A stretch of DNA of 61,817 nt from positions 1-61,817 of the forward strand of contig JAFZTV010000107.1 in assembly GCA_017618625.1 (NCBI GenBank), given 5' to 3'. How positions within the stretch are numbered: position 1 is the first letter of the stretch; each line of letters opens with the position of its first letter. A model generated the notes under the pieces. That model saw only the letters and a program-made list of their open reading frames with translations, was not told where the DNA came from and did no database searches. This document shows positions 33,282 to 42,679 of this stretch, piece by piece. Made by a program: the position numbers and the translations under genes. The stretch comes from Bacteroidales bacterium. Its GTDB lineage: Bacteria; Bacteroidota; Bacteroidia; Bacteroidales; P3.

Positions 33282-33860
33282 TTAGTTCCCTCCTACGTTT
33301 TTAGGCTCGGCCTCGGATATTGCGATAGGAATGGCTTTGTCGATAGCATCACGCTGTTTGTTGTTGATGTCGGCATATCCTTTTCCGAATTTATCCTTCG
33401 AGAGGTCGTTGCGCATCTCGTTAATAGCTGCTGTGAGTTCGTTTTGCACCTGGATATACATGTCGTATGAGGTACCGCGGTCGTTCTGCAGGGAGATAAT
33501 ACCCTTCGACACAGGATAGGTTCCTCCAAATCCTTCGATATATACATCCTCTTTTTCGGGCAGATTGTCTTTATCTTGCGGATTGCCCAAAAACTCCTTG
33601 GCTCTATCCTTCAGGTCGCGTACATTTCCGATTTCACCGTTGAACAACAGCTTGTCTTTACTGTTGATTTTCACGATGAAAATGTTACGCTCACGCACCT
33701 CAGGCGGTTTGTCCTGGTTGGGCGGCAGTGGCGGAGGCAGTCGTCTTGCTATACCCTGGTCCGTGTTGATGCTTGACGTCAACAGGAAGAAGGTCAACAG
33801 CAGGAACGAGATGTCGGCCATCGAGCTCGTGTTCAATCCTGGTGTTTTTCTTTTAGCCAT
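33282..33860 (-). CDS. exbD: ExbD/TolR family protein (first)
   Basis: A 192-residue ExbD with the helix SSMADISFLLLTFFLLTSSI (residues 12-31) carrying the conserved Asp, a Pro-rich RRLPPPLPPNQDKPPE periplasmic linker and a C-terminal domain. Two different ExbD proteins in one operon are usual in Bacteroidota and may make a heteromeric stator. Confidence 0.93.
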   Translation of the reverse strand: MAKRKTPGLNTSSMADISFLLLTFFLLTSSINTDQGIARRLPPPLPPNQDKPPEVRERNIFIVKINSKDKLLFNGEIGNVRDLKDRAKEFLGNPQDKDNLPEKEDVYIEGFGGTYPVSKGIISLQNDRGTSYDMYIQVQNELTAAINEMRNDLSKDKFGKGYADINNKQRDAIDKAIPIAISEAEPKNVGGN

Positions 33861-33895
33861 ATTGAGAAAGTTTAATGTTTAGTTAAACTGACTTC

Positions 33896-34318
33896 TTATT
33901 TCTTAAAAAATTTGGCGACTTCAACATATATGATGGCAAGCACCGACAATGCGAACATCACATAAGTGGTGATGCATGCGGTTCCCACCAGTTTCGAAGT
34001 ACCCAGTGTTGCTTTGTTCTTTTCAAGGAAAATCGGACTGACGTCGTTGCCCTTCGAAATCAAGAATGCTACGAGCACAAGTGCTAACAACACTCCGATA
34101 CCGATGAGGAACTTCCAGCCTTTACCTTTGATGATGCGCAAGACAAGGAAGCCCAGGATGGCACATCCGCTGATTGCGATGAAAGCGATGAGCATCCAGA
34201 AAGCTGTGTCGAAGAACGCTGAACTGCCGTTCATCGCGAAAAGTATGGCGAAGACAGAGCCAATAATCGCGAGGCAGAGGCAGATTATCGTTATGAGTTT
34301 ATCTGTTTTCTCTTTCAT
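33896..34318 (-). CDS. Four-helix membrane protein in the exb operon
   Basis: A 140-residue protein with four predicted transmembrane helices (near residues 8-28, 35-60, 70-87 and 115-135). It sits between exbB and exbD, as a similar small membrane protein often does in this phylum. I know no assigned function. The conserved operon position suggests a part of the ExbBD complex. Confidence 0.75.
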   Translation of the reverse strand: MKEKTDKLITIICLCLAIIGSVFAILFAMNGSSAFFDTAFWMLIAFIAISGCAILGFLVLRIIKGKGWKFLIGIGVLLALVLVAFLISKGNDVSPIFLEKNKATLGTSKLVGTACITTYVMFALSVLAIIYVEVAKFFKK

Positions 34319-34369
34319 AATAGTTCAAGGATTATTTGTTCTACAATAGTTATTTACTCCTCGACACTA

Positions 34370-35197
34370 TTATTTCTGATGTTTAACGAGGATATCCATA
34401 AATGAGATTGAACCATCCTCCATCTGAGCAACGAGGCTCTCGATTTTGGTGACAAGGTAGTTGTAGAAAATCTGAAGGATGATAGCAACGATAAGACCGA
34501 ACACGGTGGTCAACAGAGCAACCTTCATACCGCCAGCCACAACCGTCGGGCTGATATCACCGGCTGCCTCGATAGCGTCGAATGCGGCAACCATACCGAT
34601 AACCGTTCCGAGGAATCCGAATGAAGGAGCAAGTGCGATGAACAGGGCAATCCAGGTCATGTTGCTCTCCAGGCGGGCCATCTGAACACCACCGTACGAG
34701 GTAACAGCCTTCTCAACATTGTCAAGACCCGAGTTGATACGGTCAAGACCCTGGTAGAAGATGCTGGCCACGGGGCCCTTGGTGTTGCGGCAGAGCTCTT
34801 TGGCTCCGTCATAGTCGCCGTTCTTCACTTTGTCCTCAATGCCGTCAAGAAGTTTCTTGACATTGGTGGTGGACATGTTCAGATATAGTATGCGCTCGAT
34901 AACGAGTGCCATACCGAGGATAAGGCAGAGGAGCACGGGGGTCATCCAGCCTGCACCACCTTCGATGTATTTCTCTTTCAGAACCTGGTGGAAGGACTTG
35001 GTGGTCTCTTCGGCTGCCACTTCTTCAGTAGCCTCTTCTGCAGTGGCTGCCTCGTCAACGGCGGGAGCTGCAGTTTCGTCAACTTGTTCGGTAGCGTTGG
35101 GGTCGGGTGCAGCGGCTGCATCCTGCGCTTTCAGTCCATTGAAATTGGAGAATGTCAACAATCCTACGATTGACATCAAAGCAATTACTTTTTTCAT
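34370..35197 (-). CDS. exbB: MotA/TolQ/ExbB proton channel family protein
   Basis: A 275-residue inner-membrane protein. A signal-like first helix is followed by an Ala/Glu/Asp-rich linker (residues 25-68), then the three-helix ExbB core. The signature LIALAPSFGFLGTVIGMVAAFDAI (near residue 195) and PTVVAGGMKVALLTTVFGL form the proton channel. It forms the stator with the two ExbD proteins and would drive TonB-type uptake. It is the operon's first gene, with a TATATTTG promoter upstream. Confidence 0.95.
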   Translation of the reverse strand: MKKVIALMSIVGLLTFSNFNGLKAQDAAAAPDPNATEQVDETAAPAVDEAATAEEATEEVAAEETTKSFHQVLKEKYIEGGAGWMTPVLLCLILGMALVIERILYLNMSTTNVKKLLDGIEDKVKNGDYDGAKELCRNTKGPVASIFYQGLDRINSGLDNVEKAVTSYGGVQMARLESNMTWIALFIALAPSFGFLGTVIGMVAAFDAIEAAGDISPTVVAGGMKVALLTTVFGLIVAIILQIFYNYLVTKIESLVAQMEDGSISFMDILVKHQK

Positions 35198-35260
35198 AAC
35201 TTGTTTAGTGTGTTAATTATTAATTAGTTGTTAATTTTGCTTTTTTTAGCGTTATGAGTG

Positions 35261-35268
35261 CAAATATA
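35261..35268 (-). promoter_or_regulatory. TATATTTG promoter core of the exbB operon
   Basis: The minus strand reads TATATTTG 64 nt upstream of the exbB ATG. Confidence 0.7.
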
Positions 35269-35332
35269 CTTTATTTTTTGATAAAAGCATAATTTTTTTC
35301 TCTTTTTTGTTTTCCGGCCGTCTTCGCATCCG

Positions 35333-36304
35333 CTATTTTTTTCTCCCCGACAACATTTCCAGCAGTTCTCTCAACGGCTTTTTCCTCTCCTCTGGCGCGT
35401 CCACTCCGTTCAGCTCCTCGTATGCCTGTGTCAGTAGCTGTTCGGTCTTTTCTTCCGCGGCTTTTCTCACGCCGAGGGTGTCATACAGTTTCAGTATCTC
35501 GCCTACCGTGTGTGTGTCGTGTTCAGGGTTGTCATAACGTCGCTGCAAACCCTCTTTCTCCTCCTTCGGGCACAGCTCCAGCGCTTTCAGTATCATGTAT
35601 GTCTTCTTGTGGTCGCGTATGTCCTGCCCAACGGGTTTTCCCAGCGTTCCCTCGTCCGAGTATGCGTCCAGCACGTCGTCCTGTATCTGGAATGCCAGAC
35701 CCATGTTTATGCCGCAGTCATATATCTTTTGCTGCGTCGCAGGGTCTGCGCCTGCATACATCGCCCCAATCTTCATCGCTCCGGCCAGCAGCACTGCGGT
35801 CTTTTTTCTTATCATCATCATGTATTCGTCAAGCGTAACGTCGTTTCGCCTTTCGAAGTTCATGTCGTACTGCTGCCCTTCGCACACCTCTATCGCCGTT
35901 TCGTTGAAACAGTCCAGTATCTCCCTCATCCCGTCGTGCGGCTCTCTCAGAAAGTATCTCCATGCCAGCGCATACATCGTGTCGCCCGACAGTATTGCCG
36001 TGTTCTCGTCCCATTTCGTCCACACCGTTGCCTTTCCGCGTCTCAGCGGTGATTTGTCCATCACGTCGTCGTGCAGCAGCGTGAAGTTGTGGAAGGTCTC
36101 AATGCCCAGTGCCGCGCCTCTTACCTTGCTGGTGTCGCCGCCCATCATCTGGTTCGTGGCCATCAGCAACGCCGGTCGCAGCCTCTTCCCGCCCAGCCGC
36201 AGCGTGTAGTCTATTGGCTCGTACAGCTCCGTAGGCTCAAAAAGAAATCGTTCCTCGTCAAACAGCCTTTTCACATCTTCCATTATCTCTTTCAGATTCT
36301 GCAT
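35333..36304 (-). CDS. Polyprenyl (geranylgeranyl/farnesyl-type) diphosphate synthase
   Basis: A trans-prenyltransferase of about 323 residues with both aspartate-rich motifs: LLHDDVMDKS (near residue 80) and FQIQDDVLDAYSD (near 210). GGKRLRPALL near residue 40 is also conserved. It would condense isopentenyl diphosphate with an allylic primer. Chain length cannot be set from the sequence, though the size suits C15-C20. The ATG at 36304 (MQNLKEIMEDV) is preferred. It is the last gene of a likely waaA-tamA-prenyl synthase run, 27 nt after the barrel gene. Confidence 0.92.
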   Translation of the reverse strand: MQNLKEIMEDVKRLFDEERFLFEPTELYEPIDYTLRLGGKRLRPALLMATNQMMGGDTSKVRGAALGIETFHNFTLLHDDVMDKSPLRRGKATVWTKWDENTAILSGDTMYALAWRYFLREPHDGMREILDCFNETAIEVCEGQQYDMNFERRNDVTLDEYMMMIRKKTAVLLAGAMKIGAMYAGADPATQQKIYDCGINMGLAFQIQDDVLDAYSDEGTLGKPVGQDIRDHKKTYMILKALELCPKEEKEGLQRRYDNPEHDTHTVGEILKLYDTLGVRKAAEEKTEQLLTQAYEELNGVDAPEERKKPLRELLEMLSGRKK

Positions 36305-36331
36305 ATCGTGTAAGTTGAAAAAATATAACAA

Positions 36332-38704
36332 TCAAAATGGATAGTCGAAGCCGAAGTTCGTCACAATGCTGCTGAACTTCCAGTGCTCGGGCCTCCAGCG
36401 GTATTCTTTGTTGTACCCGGGGTCGTATATCGGCAGTCCGAAGTCCAGTCGCAGCGTAAGTATCGAGATATTCGCCCTTATGCCTATGCCGGCGCCTATC
36501 GCCATGCTTCTGAACATGTTGTTGAACCTGAACTCTCCGTCCGGGAACTCTTCGCTCTTGTGTATAAGCCACACGTTTCCGATGTCGGCGAATATTGCAC
36601 CCTCCAGCACCCACGCTATCGGGAAACGCTGTTCCAGGTTTATCACCAGCGTCATGTCGCCCATCTTCTCCAGCATCCCGCCGTCGTTGCCGTTGTAGCT
36701 GCCCGGCCCCAGGCGTCTCAGCTGCCATGCTCTCATCGTTGTCGGGCCGCCGCCGAAGAAGGCTTTTTCGTATGGCATCAGGCTCGAGTTGGCGTAGGGC
36801 AGGCCCACTCCAAGCATGAACCTGCTGACAAATGCCGATTTCTTGCCCCAGTACAGGTAGTTCTTGTATTCTATCGATGCCCGCGCATACTGCGAATAGG
36901 GCACTCCCCACACCCTCCTGATTCCGTTCTCGTCAACGGGTCCGTTCGACGCCAAGCTCATCAGATGGATAAAGTTGCCAGCTGTCTCTGCCGTCAGGTG
37001 CACATAGTGGAAGTTCTGCCTCGTCCCGATGTTCTGAGTGCTATACACATAGTCATACCTTGCGTCCATGATAAAGTGGTCGCTGTATTGGTATTTCAGC
37101 CTCAGGTCCGACAGTGCGTTCAGCCTCGACACCAGCGCCGGGTCCAGGTTGAAGAACTTCACAAATGTCAGCTCTATCGGTATCAGCTGGTTCCTTGCCC
37201 TGCGGCTGTGCGTCCAGGTGTATGCCAGCGACGTGTTGGCAGGGAATCTCTCGTAGTATGGCCTGTATTGGTAGCTGCCGCCTATCGTGAACACCGTGTG
37301 CGGCCTCATTCGCTGCCACACTATGTTCCCCGTGAACGGCAGCAGGAAGTTCGGCACGTCGAGCGATATGTTCAGTCCTCCCTCGAAGGCCGAGAAGGCA
37401 TCCCTGAATTTAAGCGCCTTGTTCGTAAACACTAGCTTCGGCAGCTCCAGCAGCAGCGATCCCTCTACCTTCAGTATCTCGGCTCCGCCAAACAGGTTTT
37501 TGTTCTGGTACCCCAGTGTGGTCTCCAACCCGAAGTTGCCGCTCGTAAAGAAGTTTCGGTTCTCCTTCGTTCCCAGCGACGATGCGTTGTTCACCTCCAG
37601 CGATACGCTGAACCGCCTCTGGTCCGACCTCATCAGCCTCACCGTGGCGTCCAGCAGCTTCACCTCGTCCGTGCTGTTTGGCGACTCGTTGTATTTTATG
37701 TCTATATATTTGAAGTTCCTCAGGCTCAGTAGCGAGTTGTAGCTGTTTGTCGAGTTCTGTGGGCGGTAGCGCTGGTTGTGGAACAGCGTCAGCGCCCTGC
37801 TTATCGTCCCCGGCCTTATCTCCATCTTCTTTGCCGAGTGTATGAATGTGTAGTTTGTCGTGAAGTGCTTCGTCTCGTACGTGTATATCGTCGTGTCCGT
37901 CGCCTCCTCGTTCGCCGACACCTCCGGGTAGATGTATATGTTGTCCATCCGGTGCACTTTCAGGCTTTTCTTCTCGCCGTCCGCGCCCTGCGGCCTGTGC
38001 AGAACCGTAGTCACCGTAAGACCATGGTTGCCGTAGTCGGTCGTATCCACCACAAACGTCACCAGCTCTTTCGACGCCGTGTAGTATCCTTCGTTCAGCA
38101 GGTTCTCATACAGCCTCGTCCGCTCCTTCGCCAGGTTCTCGCGGTCATACATGTCCCCGGCTTTTACATACGAGTCCCCGGCCCATTTCTCCATCAGCTC
38201 GGTCAGCGCCGTGTCTTCGCTGTGCACGAACGCCTTTTCTATGTGGAATCGCGGCATCGCCTTGATTTTGTATTCTATCGTGATGTCGCGTTTTTTCACC
38301 TTCAGCGTGTCGAACGTCACCTTCGACCTGAAGCATCCTTTCGACTCCATCAGTCCCTCCAGCTGCATCGCCGTCACGCGTGCGTCGCTCTCGCTATACA
38401 CCACTGGCTCCTGACCTTTTTTCCGCAGCCATCGGTTGGCCCTGTTGTTCTTCTTCGGGCTCGACAGCGTATAGACCCACAGCTTGAACCTTATCGGGTC
38501 TATACTCAGCACCTTCGAGTTCGGCTTCTGCCTGGCGTATTTTTTCTTCGACCCCACCGCGTCCTTCACCTCCTTCGTCACCTTGCTGCTGTCCGCCATC
38601 TCCACCCTGTACTTGTTCTTGTACAGCACCAGCTCGTCGTCCTTCAGGAATCGTTCCACCTTGCACGAGCTCATGCACATCGCCACCGCCGCCAGCAGCA
38701 GCAT
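36332..38704 (-). CDS. TamA/BamA-like outer-membrane barrel lipoprotein
   Basis: A protein of about 790 residues with a lipoprotein signal (MLLLAAVAMCMSSC), POTRA-like repeats over the first half (for example EKAFVHSEDTALTELMEKWAGDSYV) and a 16-strand Omp85 barrel over the second, with PYEKAFFGGGPTTMRAW and VWLIHKSEEFPDG near the end and a terminal Phe. These are hallmarks of BamA/TamA (bacterial surface antigen D15) proteins. A lipidated form with this layout is common in Bacteroidota as a TamA-like secondary assembly factor. The ATG at 38704, 20 nt after the waaA stop, is chosen for its signal peptide. Confidence 0.92.
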   Translation of the reverse strand: MLLLAAVAMCMSSCKVERFLKDDELVLYKNKYRVEMADSSKVTKEVKDAVGSKKKYARQKPNSKVLSIDPIRFKLWVYTLSSPKKNNRANRWLRKKGQEPVVYSESDARVTAMQLEGLMESKGCFRSKVTFDTLKVKKRDITIEYKIKAMPRFHIEKAFVHSEDTALTELMEKWAGDSYVKAGDMYDRENLAKERTRLYENLLNEGYYTASKELVTFVVDTTDYGNHGLTVTTVLHRPQGADGEKKSLKVHRMDNIYIYPEVSANEEATDTTIYTYETKHFTTNYTFIHSAKKMEIRPGTISRALTLFHNQRYRPQNSTNSYNSLLSLRNFKYIDIKYNESPNSTDEVKLLDATVRLMRSDQRRFSVSLEVNNASSLGTKENRNFFTSGNFGLETTLGYQNKNLFGGAEILKVEGSLLLELPKLVFTNKALKFRDAFSAFEGGLNISLDVPNFLLPFTGNIVWQRMRPHTVFTIGGSYQYRPYYERFPANTSLAYTWTHSRRARNQLIPIELTFVKFFNLDPALVSRLNALSDLRLKYQYSDHFIMDARYDYVYSTQNIGTRQNFHYVHLTAETAGNFIHLMSLASNGPVDENGIRRVWGVPYSQYARASIEYKNYLYWGKKSAFVSRFMLGVGLPYANSSLMPYEKAFFGGGPTTMRAWQLRRLGPGSYNGNDGGMLEKMGDMTLVINLEQRFPIAWVLEGAIFADIGNVWLIHKSEEFPDGEFRFNNMFRSMAIGAGIGIRANISILTLRLDFGLPIYDPGYNKEYRWRPEHWKFSSIVTNFGFDYPF

Positions 38705-38724
38705 CGTAATATGTTTTTTTGCGC

Positions 38725-39981
38725 TCAGACTTTCAGTTGTTTGTTTACCGTCTCCATTATTCTTTCCGTGCTGCCTATGTTCTCGGCTACATACCGTCTG
38801 CACACCTCCGACGCCCTGCGCCTCTCCGCCTCGTCGCCCAGCAACCTCTCCATCGCCTCCTTCAGCTCCTCATATCTGCTGTATCCCACTCCGCCTCCGA
38901 GCCTTATGATGTCCAGTGCTTCCTGGAATTTCCTGTGGTTCGGCCCGAACACCACCGGCACGTCATACGTTATCGCCTCCAGTATGTTGTGAATTCCTCT
39001 CCCGAATCCGCCTCCTATATACGCCACATCCGCATAGCGGTATATCCGCGACAGCAGCCCTATGTTGTCTATTATCAGCACCCTCTTTCCAGATACGTCG
39101 GTCCCCTCGTCCATCTGCGAGTATCTCACACACACCTCCTTGCCCATCAGCCGCTCAATCTTCTCTACGTGGTTCTCCGATATCACGTGCGGCGCCAGCA
39201 CCACCCTCAGCGCCTCTCCGCACTCGTCCATATACCGTTTCAGCATCTCTTCGTCCGGCTCCCAGCTGCTTCCGGCCACGATGCACCGCCCTGTCCCTCC
39301 TTTCACAAACCGCTCCACCTTCCTGTCCCCGTCGCTCTGCTGTGCAATTTCCCTCACCCTGTCAAACCTAGTGTCCCCGGCCCTTGAGCACCACTCAACT
39401 CCGCTCTCCCTCAGCAACTTCAGCGACTCTTCGTTCTGCACGAATATGTGGCTGTAGCACCCCAGCGCTCGCCTGAACCAACCCCCGTAGGGCTTGAAGA
39501 AATACTGGCTCTCCCTGAATATCGCTGAAAACAGAAATGTCGGCACGCCGCGTCCCTGCAGTTCCTTCAGCATGTTGAACCAAAAGTCGTACTTTACAAA
39601 AAACGCTACCTCCGGCCTAATCTTCTCCACCAGCCGCCTTGCGTTCCTCGGCGTGTCCATCGGCAGGTACGTCACCCTCTCCGCCTCGCCGTAGTCCTTC
39701 CTCACCTCGTAGCCCGATGGTGAGAAAAACGTCACCCACACCTTATACTCCCCGTGCTCCTCCCTGAACCGCTTTATCACAGGCCTCGCCTGCTCAAACT
39801 CGCCCAGCGACGACACGTGAAACCACGCCACCTTTCCATCCTCCACCGTTACCGTCTCCCACACCCTTCTCCAGCCTTTCACCATCAGGCGGGCTTTCTC
39901 GTCCCATACCGACGCCACTCTCACCCCCGCACCGTACAGCGCGATGCCGATGTTGTAGAGTATATGTGCTGGATGTCTCAA
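38725..39981 (-). CDS. waaA: 3-deoxy-D-manno-octulosonic acid transferase
   Basis: A 418-residue GT30 glycosyltransferase that adds Kdo to lipid A at the cytoplasmic face of the inner membrane. WFHVSSLGEFEQARPVI near residue 52, FFVKYDFWFNML near 125, AGSSWEPDEEM near 240 and the C-terminal GGGFGRGIHNILEAITYDVPVVFGP are all WaaA features. The start is TTG at 39981; no ATG occurs before the conserved first helix. kdsB, which makes its donor, is at 12.6 kb. Confidence 0.94.
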   Translation of the reverse strand: MRHPAHILYNIGIALYGAGVRVASVWDEKARLMVKGWRRVWETVTVEDGKVAWFHVSSLGEFEQARPVIKRFREEHGEYKVWVTFFSPSGYEVRKDYGEAERVTYLPMDTPRNARRLVEKIRPEVAFFVKYDFWFNMLKELQGRGVPTFLFSAIFRESQYFFKPYGGWFRRALGCYSHIFVQNEESLKLLRESGVEWCSRAGDTRFDRVREIAQQSDGDRKVERFVKGGTGRCIVAGSSWEPDEEMLKRYMDECGEALRVVLAPHVISENHVEKIERLMGKEVCVRYSQMDEGTDVSGKRVLIIDNIGLLSRIYRYADVAYIGGGFGRGIHNILEAITYDVPVVFGPNHRKFQEALDIIRLGGGVGYSRYEELKEAMERLLGDEAERRRASEVCRRYVAENIGSTERIMETVNKQLKV

Positions 39982-40084
39982 GTCAATCGTCCGAAAACTA
40001 CACTATATAACGCCAATCCCCCCTACAAATTGTGTCACCCTTTGCTGTGTTTTTCACAACAATAATTCGCACCCCTCGTACCGC

Positions 40085-40125
40085 TAACCACTGCCCACTG
40101 CCCACTAACCACTGCCCACCGCCTC
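40085..40125. repeat. Heptad spacer, CCCACTG family
   Basis: Units ACCACTG CCCACTG CCCACTA ACCACTG CCCACCG in register with period 7. Related wording occurs at 23090-23105, 26746-26775, 43600-43640, 49040-49055 and 55050-55072. Confidence 0.88.
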
Positions 40126-40212
40126 CACCACCCCTAACCCCAACTGCCAGCCGATTTCGGCTGGGAGCCCCCTCAGGTCCCCCTGGGTTCTCTAGTGCAT
40201 CTATTCCAACCA

Positions 40213-40421
40213 GCAAACCAAAAGCAAACCAAATGTAGGAGCCGTATAAGGTTAGTATAGGGTCAGTGTAAAACCAATACAGGTAAAATGTAGGTGAAAT
40301 CTAGGTGAAAAGTAGGAAAAAAGTAAACCAAAAGTAAAAGAAAAGTAGGAGAGAGGTAAAACAATATTAGAAGAAAAGTAAATCAAAAGTAAAACAGAAG
40401 TAAACCAAAAGTAAAACAACC
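40213..40421. repeat. 11-bp phased array downstream of the three-module FISUMP gene
   Basis: Nineteen consecutive 11-bp units in strict register with no indel, for example GTAGGTGAAAT (40290-40300), CTAGGTGAAAA, GTAGGAAAAAA, GTAAACCAAAA and GTAAAAGAAAA. The reverse complement (WTTTYNCCTAS) equals the consensus of the array at 19085-19249, so both read the same way relative to their upstream FISUMP gene. A or T tracts recur once per helical turn. Confidence 0.95.
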
Positions 40422-40536
40422 CAACCCTCAACGCCCCTGGCAAATCTAGTCCCCCTAGTAAATCTACCCTTCTAGCAAACCCCACCTCCGCCCAGTCAAT
40501 ACAACCCAACACTCAACACCCGTTAACCAAAACAAC

Positions 40537-40554
40537 GCCCTCAAAAAAGAGGGC
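40537..40554 (-). terminator. Terminator of the three-module FISUMP gene
   Basis: GCCCTC (40537-40542), loop of six A, GAGGGC (40549-40554). On the minus strand it is followed by GTTGTTTT. It lies 53 nt after the stop codon. Confidence 0.85.
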
Positions 40555-40607
40555 TATTGTTCGGGAATGTATTTGTGTAAGTAATTTATTATTAGTGTGG
40601 TGTGGGA

Positions 40608-42650
40608 TTAGTTCTTGACCGCGCGGACGGCTAGTCCTCTGTAGCGGCCAGAACCGGTATTGCCAGCACCGCTCGACTGAACGATGAACTCCCTTGCATA
40701 AACCGGATCGGCAAGTTGTGCTATCCAGTAACTCCCGCTCTCACCTGTCCCATAGATATCAGTACCTCCGATAGATCCGCATGCAGGCAGGAAGATGCTG
40801 TTGCCATTATTTCTGCTGGTAAATTTGCAGCCAACAACACCGTTCATAGTCGTCCATTCTTTGTTGCAGTAAGAGCTCAGTTCACTCCAATCTGAAAGAG
40901 TTGGAGTGCGGGCACCCACACCGTAGGTCGCTCTCGCAGCATCGTCGATTGCTTCGAGGTAGGTCAGCGTGTCGGTATAGCCGTCAAGTCCGTGCTCTGC
41001 GTCGGTGCAGTATTTTGTTAGTTCGTTTGAGCCTGTTCCGTACCTGTAGGAGCTCCAGTCATAGTTCTCTTTCGGCGTTGTTTCGCCCCAGGCAAAGTAG
41101 GAGCCGTACCCCCACGGAGTGGTCGCACCCACATTGCACGAATACCACTTCGTACCGCTCGGCAAGCCCAAGTCAACCCACTCCCGATAATCAACCGATT
41201 TTACAGCACGGACGGATAACCCTTCGAAGCGATCGCACTCGTCCAAGTCCTGTCGGCTTGGATCGAAGTACACGCACCACGCGCGGTGCGTGTAATTCGT
41301 GTGGAGTATCGACGACCAGTAAAAGCCGTACACACCCACGTCGTCATTTTCGTCCAAACTGCCATTCCGGTTGGCGGCGGCGGGCAAGAACAGACGGTTG
41401 CCATTGGCGTTGCTTGTGAACATCCAACCATTAACGCCGTTATACTGTGTCCATTCACCTGTGCAGTTGTTCTTCAATTCCTGCCATTCGTCTTTGGTAG
41501 GTGTTCGAGCACTGGCGCCGAGAGCTTTTTTCGCCGCATCGTCGCCAGATTCAAGTACGGTCAATCCGTCCACATCGTAGTATTTCGTAAGCGCATCCGA
41601 TCCTGTTCCATAAGCATACGTGCTCCATTCAAAGTTTGCCTTCTGACGTGTTTCGCCCCAAGCAAAGTATGTGCCGTTACCTTGGGGTTTCGTAGTCCCC
41701 ACGTTGCAAGAGTACCACAGCGTCCCGCTCGGCAACCCCATATCAACCCATCCATTCTGCACCAACGGCGTCTGCACCCTCCGCACCAGACGGACACTCA
41801 TGCCGTTGGAGCGAGCCATATTTGTTCGACTTATATCGGTGTTGTAAAAAAAACAGTACCACGCACTCGTCGCATCATAGCAAGTGGTTGACCAATAGAG
41901 ACCATTTTCCCCCATATTTCGCACATCCGCACTATAACGGTAGCCAGCAGCGGGTAGAAAAACCGCGCCAGCTGCCTGCATCTTTTCCCATTCAGCGTAG
42001 GTATATCGGTTGGTCTCATACCCGTTAGTATGTCCAGCTGTAAAGCTGCATCCCGACGGCAACGTCCATTCGTCGGGCAGCAGCAACAATCCTTTGTGTA
42101 TGCCTCCTATTGTTGCCAACCCGTTCTTTCCACTACGTTTGGCGTTGTTGCCAATCAGGTATCCCCACTCGTCTTTTGTAAGCGTCCTCCACATTCCGGC
42201 GAACTTTCCACCGTTCTCAATCATGTTGTATATGCCCCAGTCGGCTTTGGAGTAGGTTCCAACGAGGTTGTTCCCACCGTCACCTCCGGGTTGATAATTA
42301 GAACTAGTCGAGTTTGTTTCCCACGGTTGATAGGATGTCGCACCGCTATTCCAACCCGAGGTTCCCCAAGCGAACATATCCATCCATCCGTTGTAATCTT
42401 CGGCTATGTTGGCGTTGTCGCCGCATGCGTAGTCATACTGCCTCAACGCGAAACGCCACTTGTCCAGCGAGGGGTTATATTGCAGGTTGCCGCGCGAGAA
42501 CTGCACCGTACTCGTGTCCGACACCGAGAAGGTCTTTATAGACGCTCCGTTATAGTCGAACCCTCCGGGACGGTAGAAGTCCGTCACCTGCGCCGATACC
42601 GTCGGCATAACAAATATCGCAACAAAAGCAAGGAATATAATACGTTTCAT
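40608..42650 (-). CDS. Secreted three-module FISUMP protein
   Basis: A 680-residue exported protein (signal MKRIIFLAFVAIFVMPTVSAQ) with three FISUMP-type modules. Module A (residues about 22-289) is divergent: it keeps TKDEWGYLI, LFLPAAGYRY-like wording and GLYWSTTCYD...MSVRLVR but has no WVDLGLPSG opening. Modules B (301-484) and C (491-680) are close to each other, each with WVDxGLPSGTxWYSCNVG, YFAWGET, ARTPTxxxWxEL, FLPA, G.YW and a terminal VRAVK. Module C ends the protein exactly. The function is unknown; exposure outside the cell is likely. It has its own promoter, terminator and downstream 11-bp array. Confidence 0.9.
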   Translation of the reverse strand: MKRIIFLAFVAIFVMPTVSAQVTDFYRPGGFDYNGASIKTFSVSDTSTVQFSRGNLQYNPSLDKWRFALRQYDYACGDNANIAEDYNGWMDMFAWGTSGWNSGATSYQPWETNSTSSNYQPGGDGGNNLVGTYSKADWGIYNMIENGGKFAGMWRTLTKDEWGYLIGNNAKRSGKNGLATIGGIHKGLLLLPDEWTLPSGCSFTAGHTNGYETNRYTYAEWEKMQAAGAVFLPAAGYRYSADVRNMGENGLYWSTTCYDATSAWYCFFYNTDISRTNMARSNGMSVRLVRRVQTPLVQNGWVDMGLPSGTLWYSCNVGTTKPQGNGTYFAWGETRQKANFEWSTYAYGTGSDALTKYYDVDGLTVLESGDDAAKKALGASARTPTKDEWQELKNNCTGEWTQYNGVNGWMFTSNANGNRLFLPAAANRNGSLDENDDVGVYGFYWSSILHTNYTHRAWCVYFDPSRQDLDECDRFEGLSVRAVKSVDYREWVDLGLPSGTKWYSCNVGATTPWGYGSYFAWGETTPKENYDWSSYRYGTGSNELTKYCTDAEHGLDGYTDTLTYLEAIDDAARATYGVGARTPTLSDWSELSSYCNKEWTTMNGVVGCKFTSRNNGNSIFLPACGSIGGTDIYGTGESGSYWIAQLADPVYAREFIVQSSGAGNTGSGRYRGLAVRAVKN

Positions 42651-42671
42651 ATACAAGCCGATTTGAGTTTG

Positions 42672-42679
42672 CAAAGATA
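42672..42679 (-). promoter_or_regulatory. TATCTTTG promoter core of the three-module FISUMP gene
   Basis: The minus strand reads TATCTTTG 22 nt upstream of the ATG, directly joined to the T-run of the preceding terminator. Confidence 0.75.

Larger units (their letters stand above)
39982..40607. other. Long intergenic region made of short-period DNA
   Basis: From waaA towards the FISUMP gene it holds a heptad block (40085-40125, ACCACTG CCCACTG CCCACTA type), the 11-bp array (40213-40421), a loosely phased CTAG-rich stretch to about 40490 and the FISUMP terminator. No gene is seen. Confidence 0.8.

Noticed and set aside
18291..42650. Diversity-generating retroelement (lectin-like FISUMP targets plus an Avd-like protein)
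   Set aside because: No reverse transcriptase is encoded in the window and I found no template/variable repeat pair with A-specific differences. The Avd-like protein is far from both FISUMP genes.
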